Counted from the stretch's first letter, positions 17,646-26,232 are shown. The stretch: 64,000 nt of DNA from Bryobacterales bacterium (GCA_020847045.1 JADLCT010000101.1:1-64000), one strand, 5' to 3'. Notes: generated from the letters alone by a model not told the origin. Program-made: numbers and translations.

Positions 17646-18644
17646 CTAATTGCCCGGACGCCGCTTCAACGTGGGGCGCTCGTCCTCATCCTCGGCTTTC
17701 GGTTTCTCGTTTCCGTCGGAATCGATCTTGCCGGAGCCGGCCTTGCGCAGACGCGGTTTGTTCGGGTCCTCGGCGTCCGGTTTGCGGCGGTTCAGCATGG
17801 CCGACAACCGCGACTTCACATCGTTGAATTCCGAGGTTGTGACGACATATTCGGGCTTCGCATCGAGAATCTCCTGAATGTTCTTCTGCGAGTTCTTGAT
17901 GCGGTCTTCGGTCATCGGGTGCGAGCTGAACACCTTGGCCATCGTGCCGGGCTTCCGTTTTTCGTCCGATTGCAGTTTCTCGAAGAAGTCGACAAACGCC
18001 GTCGGATCATAGCCCGCCTTGTAGAGATACTGCAGGCCCAGCAGGTCGGCTTCACTTTCAAAGCCGCGGGAAAAGCTGAGGAAGCCAATGGGAATCAGGA
18101 CGCTGGCCGCCTGGCGCACGCCATAGCCGGCCCAGCCGCCCATGAAGATCAGCGGTATGCTCGCCATGTTGGCGATGGTGCCGCGCGTGGCCTGGCGCGT
18201 TCCGTGACGGGCGGCGATGTGGGCGATCTCATGCGCCATGACGCCCGCCAGCTCGGCCTCGGTCTCGGCGCGCAGCAGCAGTCCGCTGTTCACGAAAAAG
18301 AAGCCGCCGGGCAGCGCGAAGGCGTTCACCTCCTCGGCGTCGATCACCTTGATCGTCACCGGCACCTTCACGTCTGAGTTCCGAACCAGATTCTGGCCAA
18401 CGCGGTTCACGTACTCGGCAATCACCGGATCGTCGATGATCTTGGCCTGACGCTCAATCTCCTGCGCCAGTCCCTTTCCCAGGGCGATCTCCTTCTCGAG
18501 CGAGTAGAAGTTCACACCCTTGCCCACGTCGCGGTTCCCGATTTCGTCGGGGTCCTTCTTCTTGTCCTTGGCCAAACCAACGGGAGCCGCCAGCGCCAAA
18601 GCCAGCACCAGACTCCAGCCCATCTTCCACAACCGGTTCGTCAC
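17646..18644 (-). CDS. M48-family zinc metalloprotease, BepA/LoiP-like, exported
   Basis: The 332-residue protease has a signal peptide (MTNRLWKMGWSLVLALALA). The zinc site is HEIAH at 138-142 with Glu196 (FESEAD) as third ligand. A conserved AFALPGGFFFVNSGLL precedes the active site. Family knowledge: periplasmic M48 proteases of this type clear or assist misfolded outer-membrane proteins. The C-terminal 60 residues are highly charged and disordered (KPRLRKAGSGK, then KAEDEDERPTLKRR). No TPR domain is present, unlike BepA. The start is GTG at 18644 with GGGAGGAG upstream and a perfect TATAAT at 18669-18664. Confidence 0.92.
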   Translation of the reverse strand: MTNRLWKMGWSLVLALALAAPVGLAKDKKKDPDEIGNRDVGKGVNFYSLEKEIALGKGLAQEIERQAKIIDDPVIAEYVNRVGQNLVRNSDVKVPVTIKVIDAEEVNAFALPGGFFFVNSGLLLRAETEAELAGVMAHEIAHIAARHGTRQATRGTIANMASIPLIFMGGWAGYGVRQAASVLIPIGFLSFSRGFESEADLLGLQYLYKAGYDPTAFVDFFEKLQSDEKRKPGTMAKVFSSHPMTEDRIKNSQKNIQEILDAKPEYVVTTSEFNDVKSRLSAMLNRRKPDAEDPNKPRLRKAGSGKIDSDGNEKPKAEDEDERPTLKRRPGN

Positions 18645-18663
18645 GGCACTCCTCCCAGTCTCA

Positions 18664-18669
18664 ATTATA
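18664..18669 (-). promoter_or_regulatory. -10 element TATAAT for the M48 protease gene
   Basis: A consensus TATAAT on the minus strand, 19 bases before the GTG start and ahead of a strong Shine-Dalgarno GGGAGGAG. No clear -35 partner is visible. This gene shows the conventional leader layout, unlike several neighbours that appear leaderless. Confidence 0.45.
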
Positions 18670-18792
18670 GGACCGCCCCGTCCCGGCGCCAGACGGTTTT
18701 GCCCGCCTCACTTGCAAATTCTCCGCCCCGTTCCTCCGTGACCGCGGCCGGGTACACTACGCGTTCGGGAGAGACTTCATCATAATGAACGT

Positions 18793-19944
18793 GTGTCCTC
18801 CGATTCCGGTTTCGCCGGGAATGGGGCCGATTCGCCGCTTTGGCAGTCTGTTCGCCCCGCGTTCCCCGTTACAAAGAACCTGATCTACCTGAACCACGCC
18901 GCCGTGGCGCCGCTGGCCGCGCCGGCCGCCGAACGGATCCAGTGGCTGGCCACGGATGCCTGCGCCTATGGCTCGCTGCACTATGACCAGTGGCTGGCCG
19001 CTTACGAAGGGCTGCGAACGGCCACGGCGCGCCTTGTGGGTGGCCATCGCGACGAGATCGCCGTTGTAAAGAACACGTCGGAAGGCATCGCCACCGTGGC
19101 GCTGGGCCTGGACTGGAAGCCCGGCGACCGCGTCATCGCCTTCCGCGAGGAGTTCCCGGCCAACTACTATCCCTGGCTGCGTCTGGCCAGCCGCGGCGTC
19201 ACCGTGCAGTGGTTATCCATTTACGACTCCCTCGACGTGATCGAGGCCGCCGCGCGCGGCGCGAAACTGCTGGCGATCAGCTTTGTGAACTATCTGTCGG
19301 GCTACCGCGTGGACCTGGACGCCATTGGACGCATCTGCCACCAGCACAACGTCTTCTTCCTGGTGGATGCGATTCAGGGGTTGGGCGTTTTCCCGCTCGA
19401 CGTGGACCGCGCCCACATTGACGCCCTGGCCGCCGACGGTCATAAGTGGCTGCTCGGTCCGGAGGGATGCGGCATCTTGTATGTGCGGCGCGAGTGGCAG
19501 GACCGCATCGAGCCGGTCGAGTTCGGCTGGACCAACGTGGCCGGGTACACCGACTACGCTTCGCGCGACATGACGCTGCGCGCCGATGCCGGGCGGTATG
19601 AGTGCGGCACTCTCAATACGGTGGGCATTTTCGGACTGGAAGCTTCGATTGCCTACCTGCTGGACATCGGCGTGGAGCGCGTCTCGGCCGCCGTGACGGC
19701 TCTGGCCGGACGTCTGTCGCACGGCGCGCGCTCACTTGGCTACGAGGTACTGGGTCTGGACGACCAGACGCACGGCTCCGGCATTGTCACCATCGGCAAA
19801 AAGGACCTGGACGCGCGCATGCTGGTATCGCGCCTGAAGCAGGCGGGCATCATCGCCGCGCCACGCCAGGGCTACGTCCGCCTGTCGCCCCATTTCTACA
19901 TCGCTCCGGAAGAGATCGACCGTACGCTCGACCTGCTAGGGTGA
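18793..19944 (+). CDS. Class V PLP-dependent aminotransferase (cysteine desulfurase / isopenicillin-N-epimerase-like)
   Basis: The 383-residue fold-type I PLP enzyme has Lys218 in DGHKWLLGPEG as cofactor lysine, LVDAIQGLG as the Asp that holds the pyridine nitrogen, and an N-terminal YLNHAAVAPLA. No conserved cysteine loop is obvious near the C-terminus, so true cysteine desulfurase activity is doubtful. It is first in a tight operon with a DsbA-like protein (3-base gap) and an SDR (4-base overlap). The start is GTG with no Shine-Dalgarno. CATAAT at 18781-18786 lies six bases upstream, consistent with a leaderless message. A paralogue lies at 61219-62343. Confidence 0.87.
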   Translation: MSSDSGFAGNGADSPLWQSVRPAFPVTKNLIYLNHAAVAPLAAPAAERIQWLATDACAYGSLHYDQWLAAYEGLRTATARLVGGHRDEIAVVKNTSEGIATVALGLDWKPGDRVIAFREEFPANYYPWLRLASRGVTVQWLSIYDSLDVIEAAARGAKLLAISFVNYLSGYRVDLDAIGRICHQHNVFFLVDAIQGLGVFPLDVDRAHIDALAADGHKWLLGPEGCGILYVRREWQDRIEPVEFGWTNVAGYTDYASRDMTLRADAGRYECGTLNTVGIFGLEASIAYLLDIGVERVSAAVTALAGRLSHGARSLGYEVLGLDDQTHGSGIVTIGKKDLDARMLVSRLKQAGIIAAPRQGYVRLSPHFYIAPEEIDRTLDLLG

Positions 19945-19947
19945 GGG

Positions 19948-20484
19948 ATGGACCGGATGAGGACAGCAGTGGAGGGCAACGGGGAAGCCGCCGTGCGTGT
20001 GGTGATCTATGAAGACCTGGCGTGCCAGGACTGCGCCGCCTTTCGCCGCGTCATGGACGAAACGCTGCTGCCGCTGTACGGATCGAAGGCCGCCTTCGAG
20101 CACCACGACTTCCCTCTGGCCAAGCATATCTGGGCCAGGCGCGCGGCCATCGCGGCAAGACACTTCGACGCTGTGGCGGCGGGCCTGGGCCTGCAATGGC
20201 GCCGGTTTGCCCTCGATCACCTGAACGAGATCGACGGCGATGGATTCAACGGCTGGCTCGACCGCTTCGCCGCTGGCCGGGGAGCCGGGGCGGCGGCGGC
20301 AAGCGAGGCGTTGTCCGAGGCCGCGCTGGCCGGCGCGGTGGATCGCGACCATGCGGAAGGCGTGGCGCTGGGCGTGCGGAAGACACCCACCGTGCTGGTG
20401 AACGGCGTGTGGTTCATCGAGAGTTTCCCCGTGGAGGACCTTGTCATGACAATCGCGGCAGCGGTGAAGGAGAGTGGCCAATGA
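19948..20484 (+). CDS. DsbA-like thioredoxin-fold protein, cytoplasmic
   Basis: The 178-residue protein has a CQDC redox motif at 26-29 inside VVIYEDLACQDCAAFRR and a cis-proline loop KTPTVLVNG (Pro147). A helical insertion typical of DsbA/2-hydroxychromene isomerase-type proteins lies between them. There is no signal peptide, so it probably acts in the cytosol, as a reductase, bacilliredoxin-like protein or dithiol transferase. GTGAGGG precedes the ATG. Its stop overlaps the next start (ATGA), so it is translationally coupled to the SDR. Confidence 0.8.
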   Translation: MDRMRTAVEGNGEAAVRVVIYEDLACQDCAAFRRVMDETLLPLYGSKAAFEHHDFPLAKHIWARRAAIAARHFDAVAAGLGLQWRRFALDHLNEIDGDGFNGWLDRFAAGRGAGAAAASEALSEAALAGAVDRDHAEGVALGVRKTPTVLVNGVWFIESFPVEDLVMTIAAAVKESGQ

Positions 20485-21218
20485 CCAAACCGGTGGCGGT
20501 GGTGACGGGCGCAAGCCGGGGCATCGGCCGCGGCATCGCGTTCGAACTCGCCAGGACGCACAACGTCGTGGGCACCTACCGGGGGCGGCGCGACGCGGCC
20601 GAGAGCCTGCAAGCCGAAACGGGCTGCGAGATCATCCAATGCGACGTTGGTTCGCGAGCGGATCACGCCGCCCTGCTGTCGCGCGTGCGCGACAAGTTCG
20701 GCCGTCTCGATCTGCTGGTGAACAACGCCGGCATGGCCCCGCGCGAACGGCGCGACGTGCTCGAAGCCACCGAGGAGAGCTTCGACGAGCTGATCGCCAC
20801 CAACCTGCGCGGTCCTCACTTCCTCACGCGCGACGCGGCGCGGATGATGACCGGACAGGGCAGCGGCCGCATCGTGTTCGTCACTTCGATCAGCGCCTAC
20901 ACGGCCAGCGTGAACCGCGCCGAGTACTGCATCTCGAAGGCGGGCCTCAGCATGAGCGCGCAAACCTTCGCCGCGCGCCTGGCGCCGGAGGGCGTGCTGG
21001 TGTTCGAGGTGCGCCCGGGGATCATCCGCACGGATATGATCGCGGCGGTGGAAAAGACATACGACGAGAAGATTGGCGGGGGGCTGCTGCCGCAACGCCG
21101 GATGGGCGAAACAACGGACCTCGCCAAGGTGGTGCGGGCCATCGCCGAAGGCTATCTGGACTACTGCGCCGGACAGGTGATCAACGCCGACGGCGGCTTC
21201 CATTTGCGGACGCTCTAA
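20481..21218 (+). CDS. Short-chain dehydrogenase/reductase (FabG-like SDR)
   Basis: The 245-residue classical SDR has cofactor motif TGASRGIG (9-16), NNAG (81-84), and catalytic Ser136/138, Tyr149 and Lys153 in the YxxxK pattern (YCISK). YRGRR after the second strand suggests NADP(H) preference. The C-terminal segment GQVINADGGFHLRTL is FabG-like. The substrate is unknown. Its place at the end of an aminotransferase/DsbA-like operon suggests a small-molecule pathway rather than fatty-acid synthesis. AAGGAG lies upstream of the ATG. Confidence 0.9.
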   Translation: MTKPVAVVTGASRGIGRGIAFELARTHNVVGTYRGRRDAAESLQAETGCEIIQCDVGSRADHAALLSRVRDKFGRLDLLVNNAGMAPRERRDVLEATEESFDELIATNLRGPHFLTRDAARMMTGQGSGRIVFVTSISAYTASVNRAEYCISKAGLSMSAQTFAARLAPEGVLVFEVRPGIIRTDMIAAVEKTYDEKIGGGLLPQRRMGETTDLAKVVRAIAEGYLDYCAGQVINADGGFHLRTL

Positions 21219-21225
21219 ACAGCAA

Positions 21226-21252
21226 AAGGGGGAGCGCACCGCGCCCCCCCTT
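21226..21252. terminator. Bidirectional terminator between the SDR gene and ilvD
   Basis: AAGGGGG and CCCCCTT enclose an inner GCGC/GCGC stem with a three-base loop. On the plus strand it is followed by CTTT and on the minus strand by TTTTGCTG. It sits between two convergent genes and can serve both. Confidence 0.75.
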
Positions 21253-21273
21253 CTTTAGGAACACTGCAACGTC

Positions 21274-22935
21274 TTAGCAGGTGACCGCGCCCTTGGAGGC
21301 CGAGCTCACTGACCGGTAGTACTTCGCATAGACACCCGACTTGTACTTCATCTCGGGCGCCTTGAACTCCTTCAGGCGCGCGGCGATCTCGGCGGCCGGG
21401 ATGGCCAGCTCGATCGTACGCTTCTCGATGTCGATGGAGATGGGATCGCCTTCCCGAACGATGGCGATGGGTCCGCCATCGACCGCCTCCGGCGCCACGT
21501 GGCCGATCATGAATCCGCGCGTGGCTCCGCTAAACCGTCCGTCGGTGAGCAGCGCCACCGTATCGCCCAGCCCCGCGCCCACAATGGCGCTGGTGACGCC
21601 CAGCATTTCGCGCATACCGGGTCCGCCCTTCGGGCCTTCAAAGCGGATCACCACCGTGTCGCCGGCCTTGATGCGCCCGTGCGTCACGGCGTCCATGGCG
21701 TCTTCCTCGCGGTCGAACACGCGGGCCGGGCCGGAGTGTCCTTTGCGCTCGATGCCCGTCACCTTGATGACGCAGCCCTCGGGCGCGAGCGAACCTTTCA
21801 GAATGACCAGTCCGCCCGACTTCTTGATCGGCTGGCCCACCGGACGGATCACGTCCTGTCCGGGCGTCTCGCGCGCCTCGGCGGCCTCTTCGCCAAACGT
21901 GCGGCCGGTCACCGTGATGCACTCCTTGTGAATGAAGCCGCCTTCGGCCAGGCGCTGCGCGATGACGGGAATGCCGCCCGCGCGGTCCACATCGACGGCC
22001 GTGTACCGGCCGGCGGGCTTCAGGTCGCACAGCAGCGGCGTGCGCTCGCTGATGTGCTGGAAGTCGTCCATGGCCAGCTCGATGCCGGCGTCGTGCGCCA
22101 TGGCGAGCAGGTGGAGCACGGCGTTGGTGGAGCCGCCCGAAGCGGCCACGCTCGCAATCGCGTTCTCAAAGGCGTTGCGCGTGCAGATGTCGCGCGGCTT
22201 GATGCCGCGCGCGACGGCGTTCATGATCAGCTCGCCGCAACGCATGGCCACGTCGCCCTTGCGCTCATCCACCTGGGGCACGCTGGCCGTGCCGAACGGC
22301 GACAGGCCGATGCACTCCATGAGAGTCGCCATCGTGTTCGCCGTATACTGGCCGCCGCAGGCTCCGGGGCCGGGGCAGGCGTGATCCTCGATGGCGAGCA
22401 GTTCGGCGTCGGTGATCTTGCCCGCGGCGTGAGCGCCGACGGCCTCGAACACGTCCTGCACGATCAGCTCCCTGCCGTTCAGGTGGCCGGGCATGATCGT
22501 GCCGCCGTACAGCAGCACGCTCGGCACGTTCAGCCGCAGCAGCGCCATGGCCGCGCCGGGGATGGTCTTGTCGCAGGCCACCAGCGCCACCAGGCCGTCA
22601 AACATGTAGCCGCGCGTGCAAAGCTCGATCGAGTCGGCAATCAGGTCGCGCGACACCAGCGACGCCTTCATGCCTTCGGTCCCCATGGTGATGCCGTCGC
22701 TGATGGCGATTGTGTTGAACTCCATCGGAGTCCCGCCCGCTTTGCGGACACCTTCCTTCACCCTTTCGGCCAGCAGCCGCAAATTGTAGTTGCACGGCAT
22801 CGTCTCGATCCAGGTGTTGGCGATACCGATAATGGGCTTCTTCAGATCCTCGTCGGTGAAGCCGATGGACTTGTAATAGGAACGCGCGGGCGCGCGCGTG
22901 GGGCCCTGCGTAATCGTGTAACTTTGCAATTTCAT
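21274..22935 (-). CDS. ilvD: Dihydroxy-acid dehydratase
   Basis: The 553-residue enzyme of branched-chain amino-acid synthesis converts 2,3-dihydroxy-isovalerate or 2,3-dihydroxy-3-methylvalerate to the 2-oxo acid. Iron-sulfur cysteines are Cys48 (TMPCNYN), Cys121 (VACDKTIPG) and Cys193 ([12 protein letters not shown]), the pattern of the [2Fe-2S] type. TDGRFSG near the C-terminus is also conserved. Length is normal for the family. TACACT on the minus strand (22953-22948) lies 12 bases before the ATG. The other ilv/leu genes are not nearby. Confidence 0.97.
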   Translation of the reverse strand: MKLQSYTITQGPTRAPARSYYKSIGFTDEDLKKPIIGIANTWIETMPCNYNLRLLAERVKEGVRKAGGTPMEFNTIAISDGITMGTEGMKASLVSRDLIADSIELCTRGYMFDGLVALVACDKTIPGAAMALLRLNVPSVLLYGGTIMPGHLNGRELIVQDVFEAVGAHAAGKITDAELLAIEDHACPGPGACGGQYTANTMATLMECIGLSPFGTASVPQVDERKGDVAMRCGELIMNAVARGIKPRDICTRNAFENAIASVAASGGSTNAVLHLLAMAHDAGIELAMDDFQHISERTPLLCDLKPAGRYTAVDVDRAGGIPVIAQRLAEGGFIHKECITVTGRTFGEEAAEARETPGQDVIRPVGQPIKKSGGLVILKGSLAPEGCVIKVTGIERKGHSGPARVFDREEDAMDAVTHGRIKAGDTVVIRFEGPKGGPGMREMLGVTSAIVGAGLGDTVALLTDGRFSGATRGFMIGHVAPEAVDGGPIAIVREGDPISIDIEKRTIELAIPAAEIAARLKEFKAPEMKYKSGVYAKYYRSVSSASKGAVTC

Positions 22936-23051
22936 GGCGACATGTCTAGTGTATAACGAGGGGGGTGGAACCGCCCATGAACCTTGGCCGCGAGTTTCGG
23001 TGAAGCCGCCGGCGGCAAGGCCCTGCGCGTCCGCCGCCGTATGCTCAAATT

Positions 23052-23819
23052 ATGGCCCGCATTATTTGTATTCACGCTCATCCAGACGACGCCGAAATTT
23101 TCCTGGGAGGCACGCTGGCCTTGCTGGCGCACCGGGGACACGAGGTCACCATTGTCACCATGACACCGGGCGATTGCGGCACGAAGGAACATCCCCCCGA
23201 AGTGATCTCCCGGATGCGGCGCGCGGAAGGCGCGGCCGGAGCCGAACGCCTTGGCGCCAAGTACCTGTGCGCGGAGTTCCGGGACATGGCGGTGTTCAAC
23301 AACGACGAGTCGCGCCGCCGCGTCACCGCGCTCCTGCGTGACCTGCGCCCTGACCTGGTCCTGACGGCCTCGCCCACGGATTACCACTGCGACCACGAGG
23401 CCACCTCCTACCTGGTGCGCGACGCCTGCTTCGGCGCCGGTTGTCCGAACTACGACTGCGCGGCCTATTCCCCGGCGCCCGCCCTGGAAGCCATCCCTCA
23501 CCTGTACTTTGCGGATCCCGCCGAGGGCGCCGACCGCGAAGGGCGCGTCGTCCGTCCCGATTTCGTCGTGGACATCTCCTCCGCCTTCGAGGCCAAGCGC
23601 GACTCCCTGGCCTGCCACCATTCGCAGCGCCAGTGGCTGCTCGAACATCACGGCATGGACAACTACCTGGACGAGATGGAGAAGTGGACCAGGGCCCGCG
23701 GCAAACTGGCCGGGGTCACCTACGGCGAGGGCTTCCGCCATTACAAGATTCACCCCTACCCACAGGCTCCTCTGCTCGAAGACCTGCTGGGCGCGGGGCT
23801 GGTGAACCGCTTCGTGTAG
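23052..23819 (+). CDS. PIG-L/LmbE-family zinc deacetylase (BshB-like candidate)
   Basis: The 255-residue protein has the family zinc motif AHPDD (9-13) and the second histidine motif ASPTDYHCDHEAT. PIG-L enzymes remove N-acetyl groups from GlcNAc conjugates, and the BshB members act on GlcNAc-malate in bacillithiol synthesis. bshA is present 8 kb away, which makes that role possible but not shown. The ATG has no Shine-Dalgarno. TATGCT (23040-23045) ends six bases upstream, suggesting a leaderless message. Confidence 0.86.
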   Translation: MARIICIHAHPDDAEIFLGGTLALLAHRGHEVTIVTMTPGDCGTKEHPPEVISRMRRAEGAAGAERLGAKYLCAEFRDMAVFNNDESRRRVTALLRDLRPDLVLTASPTDYHCDHEATSYLVRDACFGAGCPNYDCAAYSPAPALEAIPHLYFADPAEGADREGRVVRPDFVVDISSAFEAKRDSLACHHSQRQWLLEHHGMDNYLDEMEKWTRARGKLAGVTYGEGFRHYKIHPYPQAPLLEDLLGAGLVNRFV

Positions 23820-23916
23820 TCACGGCCCCGGCGCGCGAGCAAACTCTCCCGCCGTGAGCCACTTGGAGCGCCTCCGCCGCCGCGCGCCGCGAAGGCCCCT
23901 GGTAGTCCAGTGCCTG

Positions 23917-24420
23917 ATGAAGGAACTGGACCGCATCCGGCGGAACGAAGAAAAACTGGCCGAACTCTACCCGCCCTTCGCCACGCGCATCCGCCGCGTA
24001 ATCGAGGCTCTGGAAGCCGCCGGCATCCGTCCGCGCATTCAGGAAGCCTACCGCCCGCCGCTGGAACAGCTACGGGCCTTTCAGTCGGGCCGCTCCCAGG
24101 TGAAGTTCGGCTTTCACAACGTCACCGGCGCGCAAGGGGAGAAGGAAGCGCTCGCCGTGGACCTGCTGGATGACGACGCGCCCCTGTCCCCCGCGACCAC
24201 CTACCTGCTTCGTCTGGCGGCCGAGGCGCGGGAGCAGGGCTTGCGGACCGGGCTCCCTTGGGGCTTGTCCGCCAGGCAGCGTCTGAGTGTGGAACGGGCG
24301 GTCGCCGAGCGCAATTTCGCCGCGCCGATTCGTCCGGGCTGGGATCCCACGCACGTGGAACCTCTCGGAATTACGGCGGCTGAGGCGAAATCCGGGAAGC
24401 GGCCGGCGTGGCGGGACTAG
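23917..24420 (+). CDS. M15-family zinc peptidase-like protein (D-Ala-D-Ala carboxypeptidase/endolysin type)
   Basis: The 167-residue protein has the M15 zinc triad His67 (GFHNV), Asp82 (AVDLLD) and His146 (DPTHVEP), preceded by EAYRPPLEQ, the usual Arg-containing strand. Family members hydrolyse cell-wall peptides. There is no signal peptide, so either export is atypical or the substrate is cytoplasmic. A GTG at 23854 would add 21 basic residues; I prefer the ATG. The stop shares the tetramer CTAG with the convergent zinc microprotein gene. Confidence 0.75.
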   Translation: MKELDRIRRNEEKLAELYPPFATRIRRVIEALEAAGIRPRIQEAYRPPLEQLRAFQSGRSQVKFGFHNVTGAQGEKEALAVDLLDDDAPLSPATTYLLRLAAEAREQGLRTGLPWGLSARQRLSVERAVAERNFAAPIRPGWDPTHVEPLGITAAEAKSGKRPAWRD

Positions 24421-24617
24421 TTCGCCGGCGAGGGGCCGCCACCGGCGCCGTGAACCGTCTCCAACTCCTCATCGAGAGGCACCTCGCAGGAGCAGCAGTC
24501 CGAGCAGCGCTGGCAGCGCGCGCACAGATGGTTCTGGCAGGCGTCCTTGGTGCAGTAGTGGCAGATCTCACTCGAGGGTTCGTTGCAGATCGAGCAGGCA
24601 AACCGGGGTTCGCTCAT
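24417..24617 (-). CDS. Cysteine-rich zinc-finger microprotein
   Basis: The 66-residue protein has 11 cysteines and two histidines within residues 8-44 (CSIC, CHYC, C4xxHxC, CARCQRC, CCSC) and an acidic tail. The spacing resembles B-box or treble-clef zinc ribbons that bind two or three zincs, but no named family is certain. The ATG at 24617 overlaps the stop of the upstream exported-protein gene, so it is the distal member of a coupled operon. Its stop overlaps the convergent peptidase stop. Confidence 0.75.
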   Translation of the reverse strand: MSEPRFACSICNEPSSEICHYCTKDACQNHLCARCQRCSDCCSCEVPLDEELETVHGAGGGPSPAN

Positions 24618-25228
24618 GGCTTCGCTCCTTGCGGGGCGGGCGGCTTCGGTTTGGACGCCGGACGCGAAGGCGCCTGCCGGATCAGCATGCCCCGGCAGCG
24701 CTGCGCCTCCTGGTCGATGATTTTCATCTCCCGCTCTTTCATTGTGGCCAGTTCCACCAGGTAGTTCCGCAGGCCGGAGCGAGGACCGTCGCCTTCCAGC
24801 TCCACCGACTCCAGCAGGTCGGCCAGCGCCGGGTTCTGGTAGGTTCTCACGCCCTGCGTCAGTGAGCGAAACATGCTGCGGCAGGCGTCCAGGCGCATGA
24901 AAAGCTCAAAAGCCTTGCCCAGATCCGAAGCGTCGCGTTGCAGTTCGCCGGCCGTGCGGGCGGCGTAGCCCAGCTCGGCCCGGAGGTCACGCAGTTGGCC
25001 CACATAGGCGTCGGGCGCGCCCTGGCTCACCCACTCCTCCGGCTTCACGTCATCCAGTAGAGGGATGAGCCGGTTGGCCTGTGTCCCGACGGCGTGAATC
25101 GTTTTTTGAATGTTCCACTCGGTGGTGACGCCATCGTTCGCCGCGCGCGGAGCGGAAGCGCTGGCCGCCGGCTGTTGCGGCCAAGCCGACATCGCGGTAG
25201 CCAACACGAGGATTAATGAATGCTTCAT
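24614..25228 (-). CDS. Exported helical protein of unknown function
   Basis: The 204-residue protein has a signal peptide (MKHSLILVLATAMSAWP). Long amphipathic helices follow (about 50-165), including QLRDLRAELGYAARTAGEL and LATMKEREMKIIDQEAQRC. The tail is Pro/Lys-rich (RPASKPKPPAPQGAKP). Two cysteines remain after cleavage. I do not recognise a family. It lies between a FecR-domain gene and a cysteine-rich microprotein gene and is coupled to the latter by a 4-base overlap. GTG at 25237 is an alternative start. Confidence 0.72.
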   Translation of the reverse strand: MKHSLILVLATAMSAWPQQPAASASAPRAANDGVTTEWNIQKTIHAVGTQANRLIPLLDDVKPEEWVSQGAPDAYVGQLRDLRAELGYAARTAGELQRDASDLGKAFELFMRLDACRSMFRSLTQGVRTYQNPALADLLESVELEGDGPRSGLRNYLVELATMKEREMKIIDQEAQRCRGMLIRQAPSRPASKPKPPAPQGAKP

Positions 25229-25246
25229 CCCTGACACCTATCTCGT

Positions 25247-25264
25247 AGTGTCGCATGGGACACT
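25247..25264. promoter_or_regulatory. 18-base palindrome ahead of the exported helical protein gene
   Basis: A perfect inverted repeat with arms AGTGTC and GACACT and a six-base centre lies 18 bases before the ATG at 25228, in the 96-base gap after the FecR gene. It looks like a dimeric operator. The regulator is unknown. Confidence 0.4.
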
Positions 25265-25324
25265 CTAACAAACCGGCGAGGGTTGCGCGAACCGGGTTAC
25301 GCCCTGAGGCCTGGAGGCGGCGGG

Positions 25325-26179
25325 TTAAGCCCCTGGAGGAGGCGGCGGTGGAGCGGAAGCGCCCGCGTCGCCTGGCGGCGGGGGTGGAGGTGGAGGCGGC
25401 GGCTGGGCGCCCGTATCGCCCGGTAGCGGTGTTCCGCCCCCGCCGGGAACGCCACCACCGGCGCCGGGCCGTGGGCCGCGCATCATGATTGTGTAAAAAG
25501 CCTCGGCCAGCGCATTCGCGGCGCGGTGCGCCATGGCGCCTTTGTCGATGCGGGACTTGGCCAGCGGCGTGTTCTTGTACACGCGAAGCGATTCGCCCGG
25601 GTTCACGAGTTTCATCGAATCCGAGGGAATCAGCCGGTGGCGAACGCCCACCTGGCCCTCTTCGACGCCTACATAGGTGGTGTCTTCATCCTCCAGCGCC
25701 ACATCAAACACCGTGCCGCGCACGGAAATCACCGCCGTGGGCGTGTAAATGCGCGCCGGGTTCGGTTGTCCGCCGAAGCGCCGGATGTACACCTTCACCC
25801 GCCCCAGCCACAGGTCCAGCAGGTCGCTCCAGGCGCCGGGATTGTTGCGGAAGGTGACACGCGAGTTCGGGAAGACCTCAAACGTGCTGCCGTCGGAAAC
25901 CTGAAACACGGCGAACCCGTCAGGACCGCTCAGGACTACCTGCTTTTGTTGTACGAAGTCACCCACGTTCAAGACCCAGGGCTGCGAACCGCGCAACACC
26001 GAAACCTGGCCGGAGATGGACACCACCTTGGCGGCACTCTCATTCAGCCCGGTGAAAGTAGGATCGTAATGGACGTCAGGCGGAAGTGGTTGAATTTGTT
26101 GGAGTGGAGTTTGCGCAGGGCACACGGCGAGCGTCGCTGCCACCAGCAGCCACCCAACCGCCGGACGCAAGGTGCGCAT
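25325..26179 (-). CDS. FecR-domain exported protein with polyproline tail
   Basis: The 284-residue protein has a signal peptide (MRTLRPAVGWLLVAATLAVC). A FecR-type domain follows (about 50-190: VVSISGQVSVLRGSQPW, LSGPDGFAVFQVSDGSTFEV, ISVRGTVFDVAL). The C-terminal 50 residues are dominated by Gly and long proline runs (ten in one stretch). FecR domains in this context are usually periplasmic sensors or carbohydrate/peptidoglycan-associated proteins rather than sigma regulators. No fecI-type gene is adjacent. Earlier in-frame ATGs exist, but this start gives the signal peptide. Confidence 0.85.
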   Translation of the reverse strand: MRTLRPAVGWLLVAATLAVCPAQTPLQQIQPLPPDVHYDPTFTGLNESAAKVVSISGQVSVLRGSQPWVLNVGDFVQQKQVVLSGPDGFAVFQVSDGSTFEVFPNSRVTFRNNPGAWSDLLDLWLGRVKVYIRRFGGQPNPARIYTPTAVISVRGTVFDVALEDEDTTYVGVEEGQVGVRHRLIPSDSMKLVNPGESLRVYKNTPLAKSRIDKGAMAHRAANALAEAFYTIMMRGPRPGAGGGVPGGGGTPLPGDTGAQPPPPPPPPPPGDAGASAPPPPPPGA

Positions 26180-26211
26180 AGAAAGCATCCAGTCTACCAT
26201 CAAACGTGCAA

Positions 26212-26232
26212 GCAACTAGAAGACCTAGTTGC
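26212..26232. promoter_or_regulatory. Perfect 8-bp inverted repeat between divergent FecR and propeller genes
   Basis: GCAACTAG and CTAGTTGC are separated by AAGAC. The element lies 33 bases before the FecR start and 92 bases before the propeller start, in the AT-richer 145-base divergent region. It may be a shared operator or a leader hairpin of the FecR transcript. TAGAAT at 26308-26313 is a plausible -10 for the plus-strand gene. Confidence 0.45.

Noticed and set aside
21226..21252. Small-RNA gene at the G-run/C-run hairpin
   Set aside because: The hairpin lies in the 55-base gap between two convergent stops with T-rich flanks, which a shared terminator explains fully.
23005..23016. GCCGCC/GGCGGC palindrome in the ilvD/PIG-L gap
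   Set aside because: Simple GC dyads of this kind are expected often by chance in DNA of this composition, and nothing in its position relative to either promoter adds support.
22934..23341. 135-residue plus-strand frame beginning within the ilvD start region
   Set aside because: It overlaps the well-supported PIG-L gene in another frame and is Arg/His-rich. The AHPDD frame is the real one.
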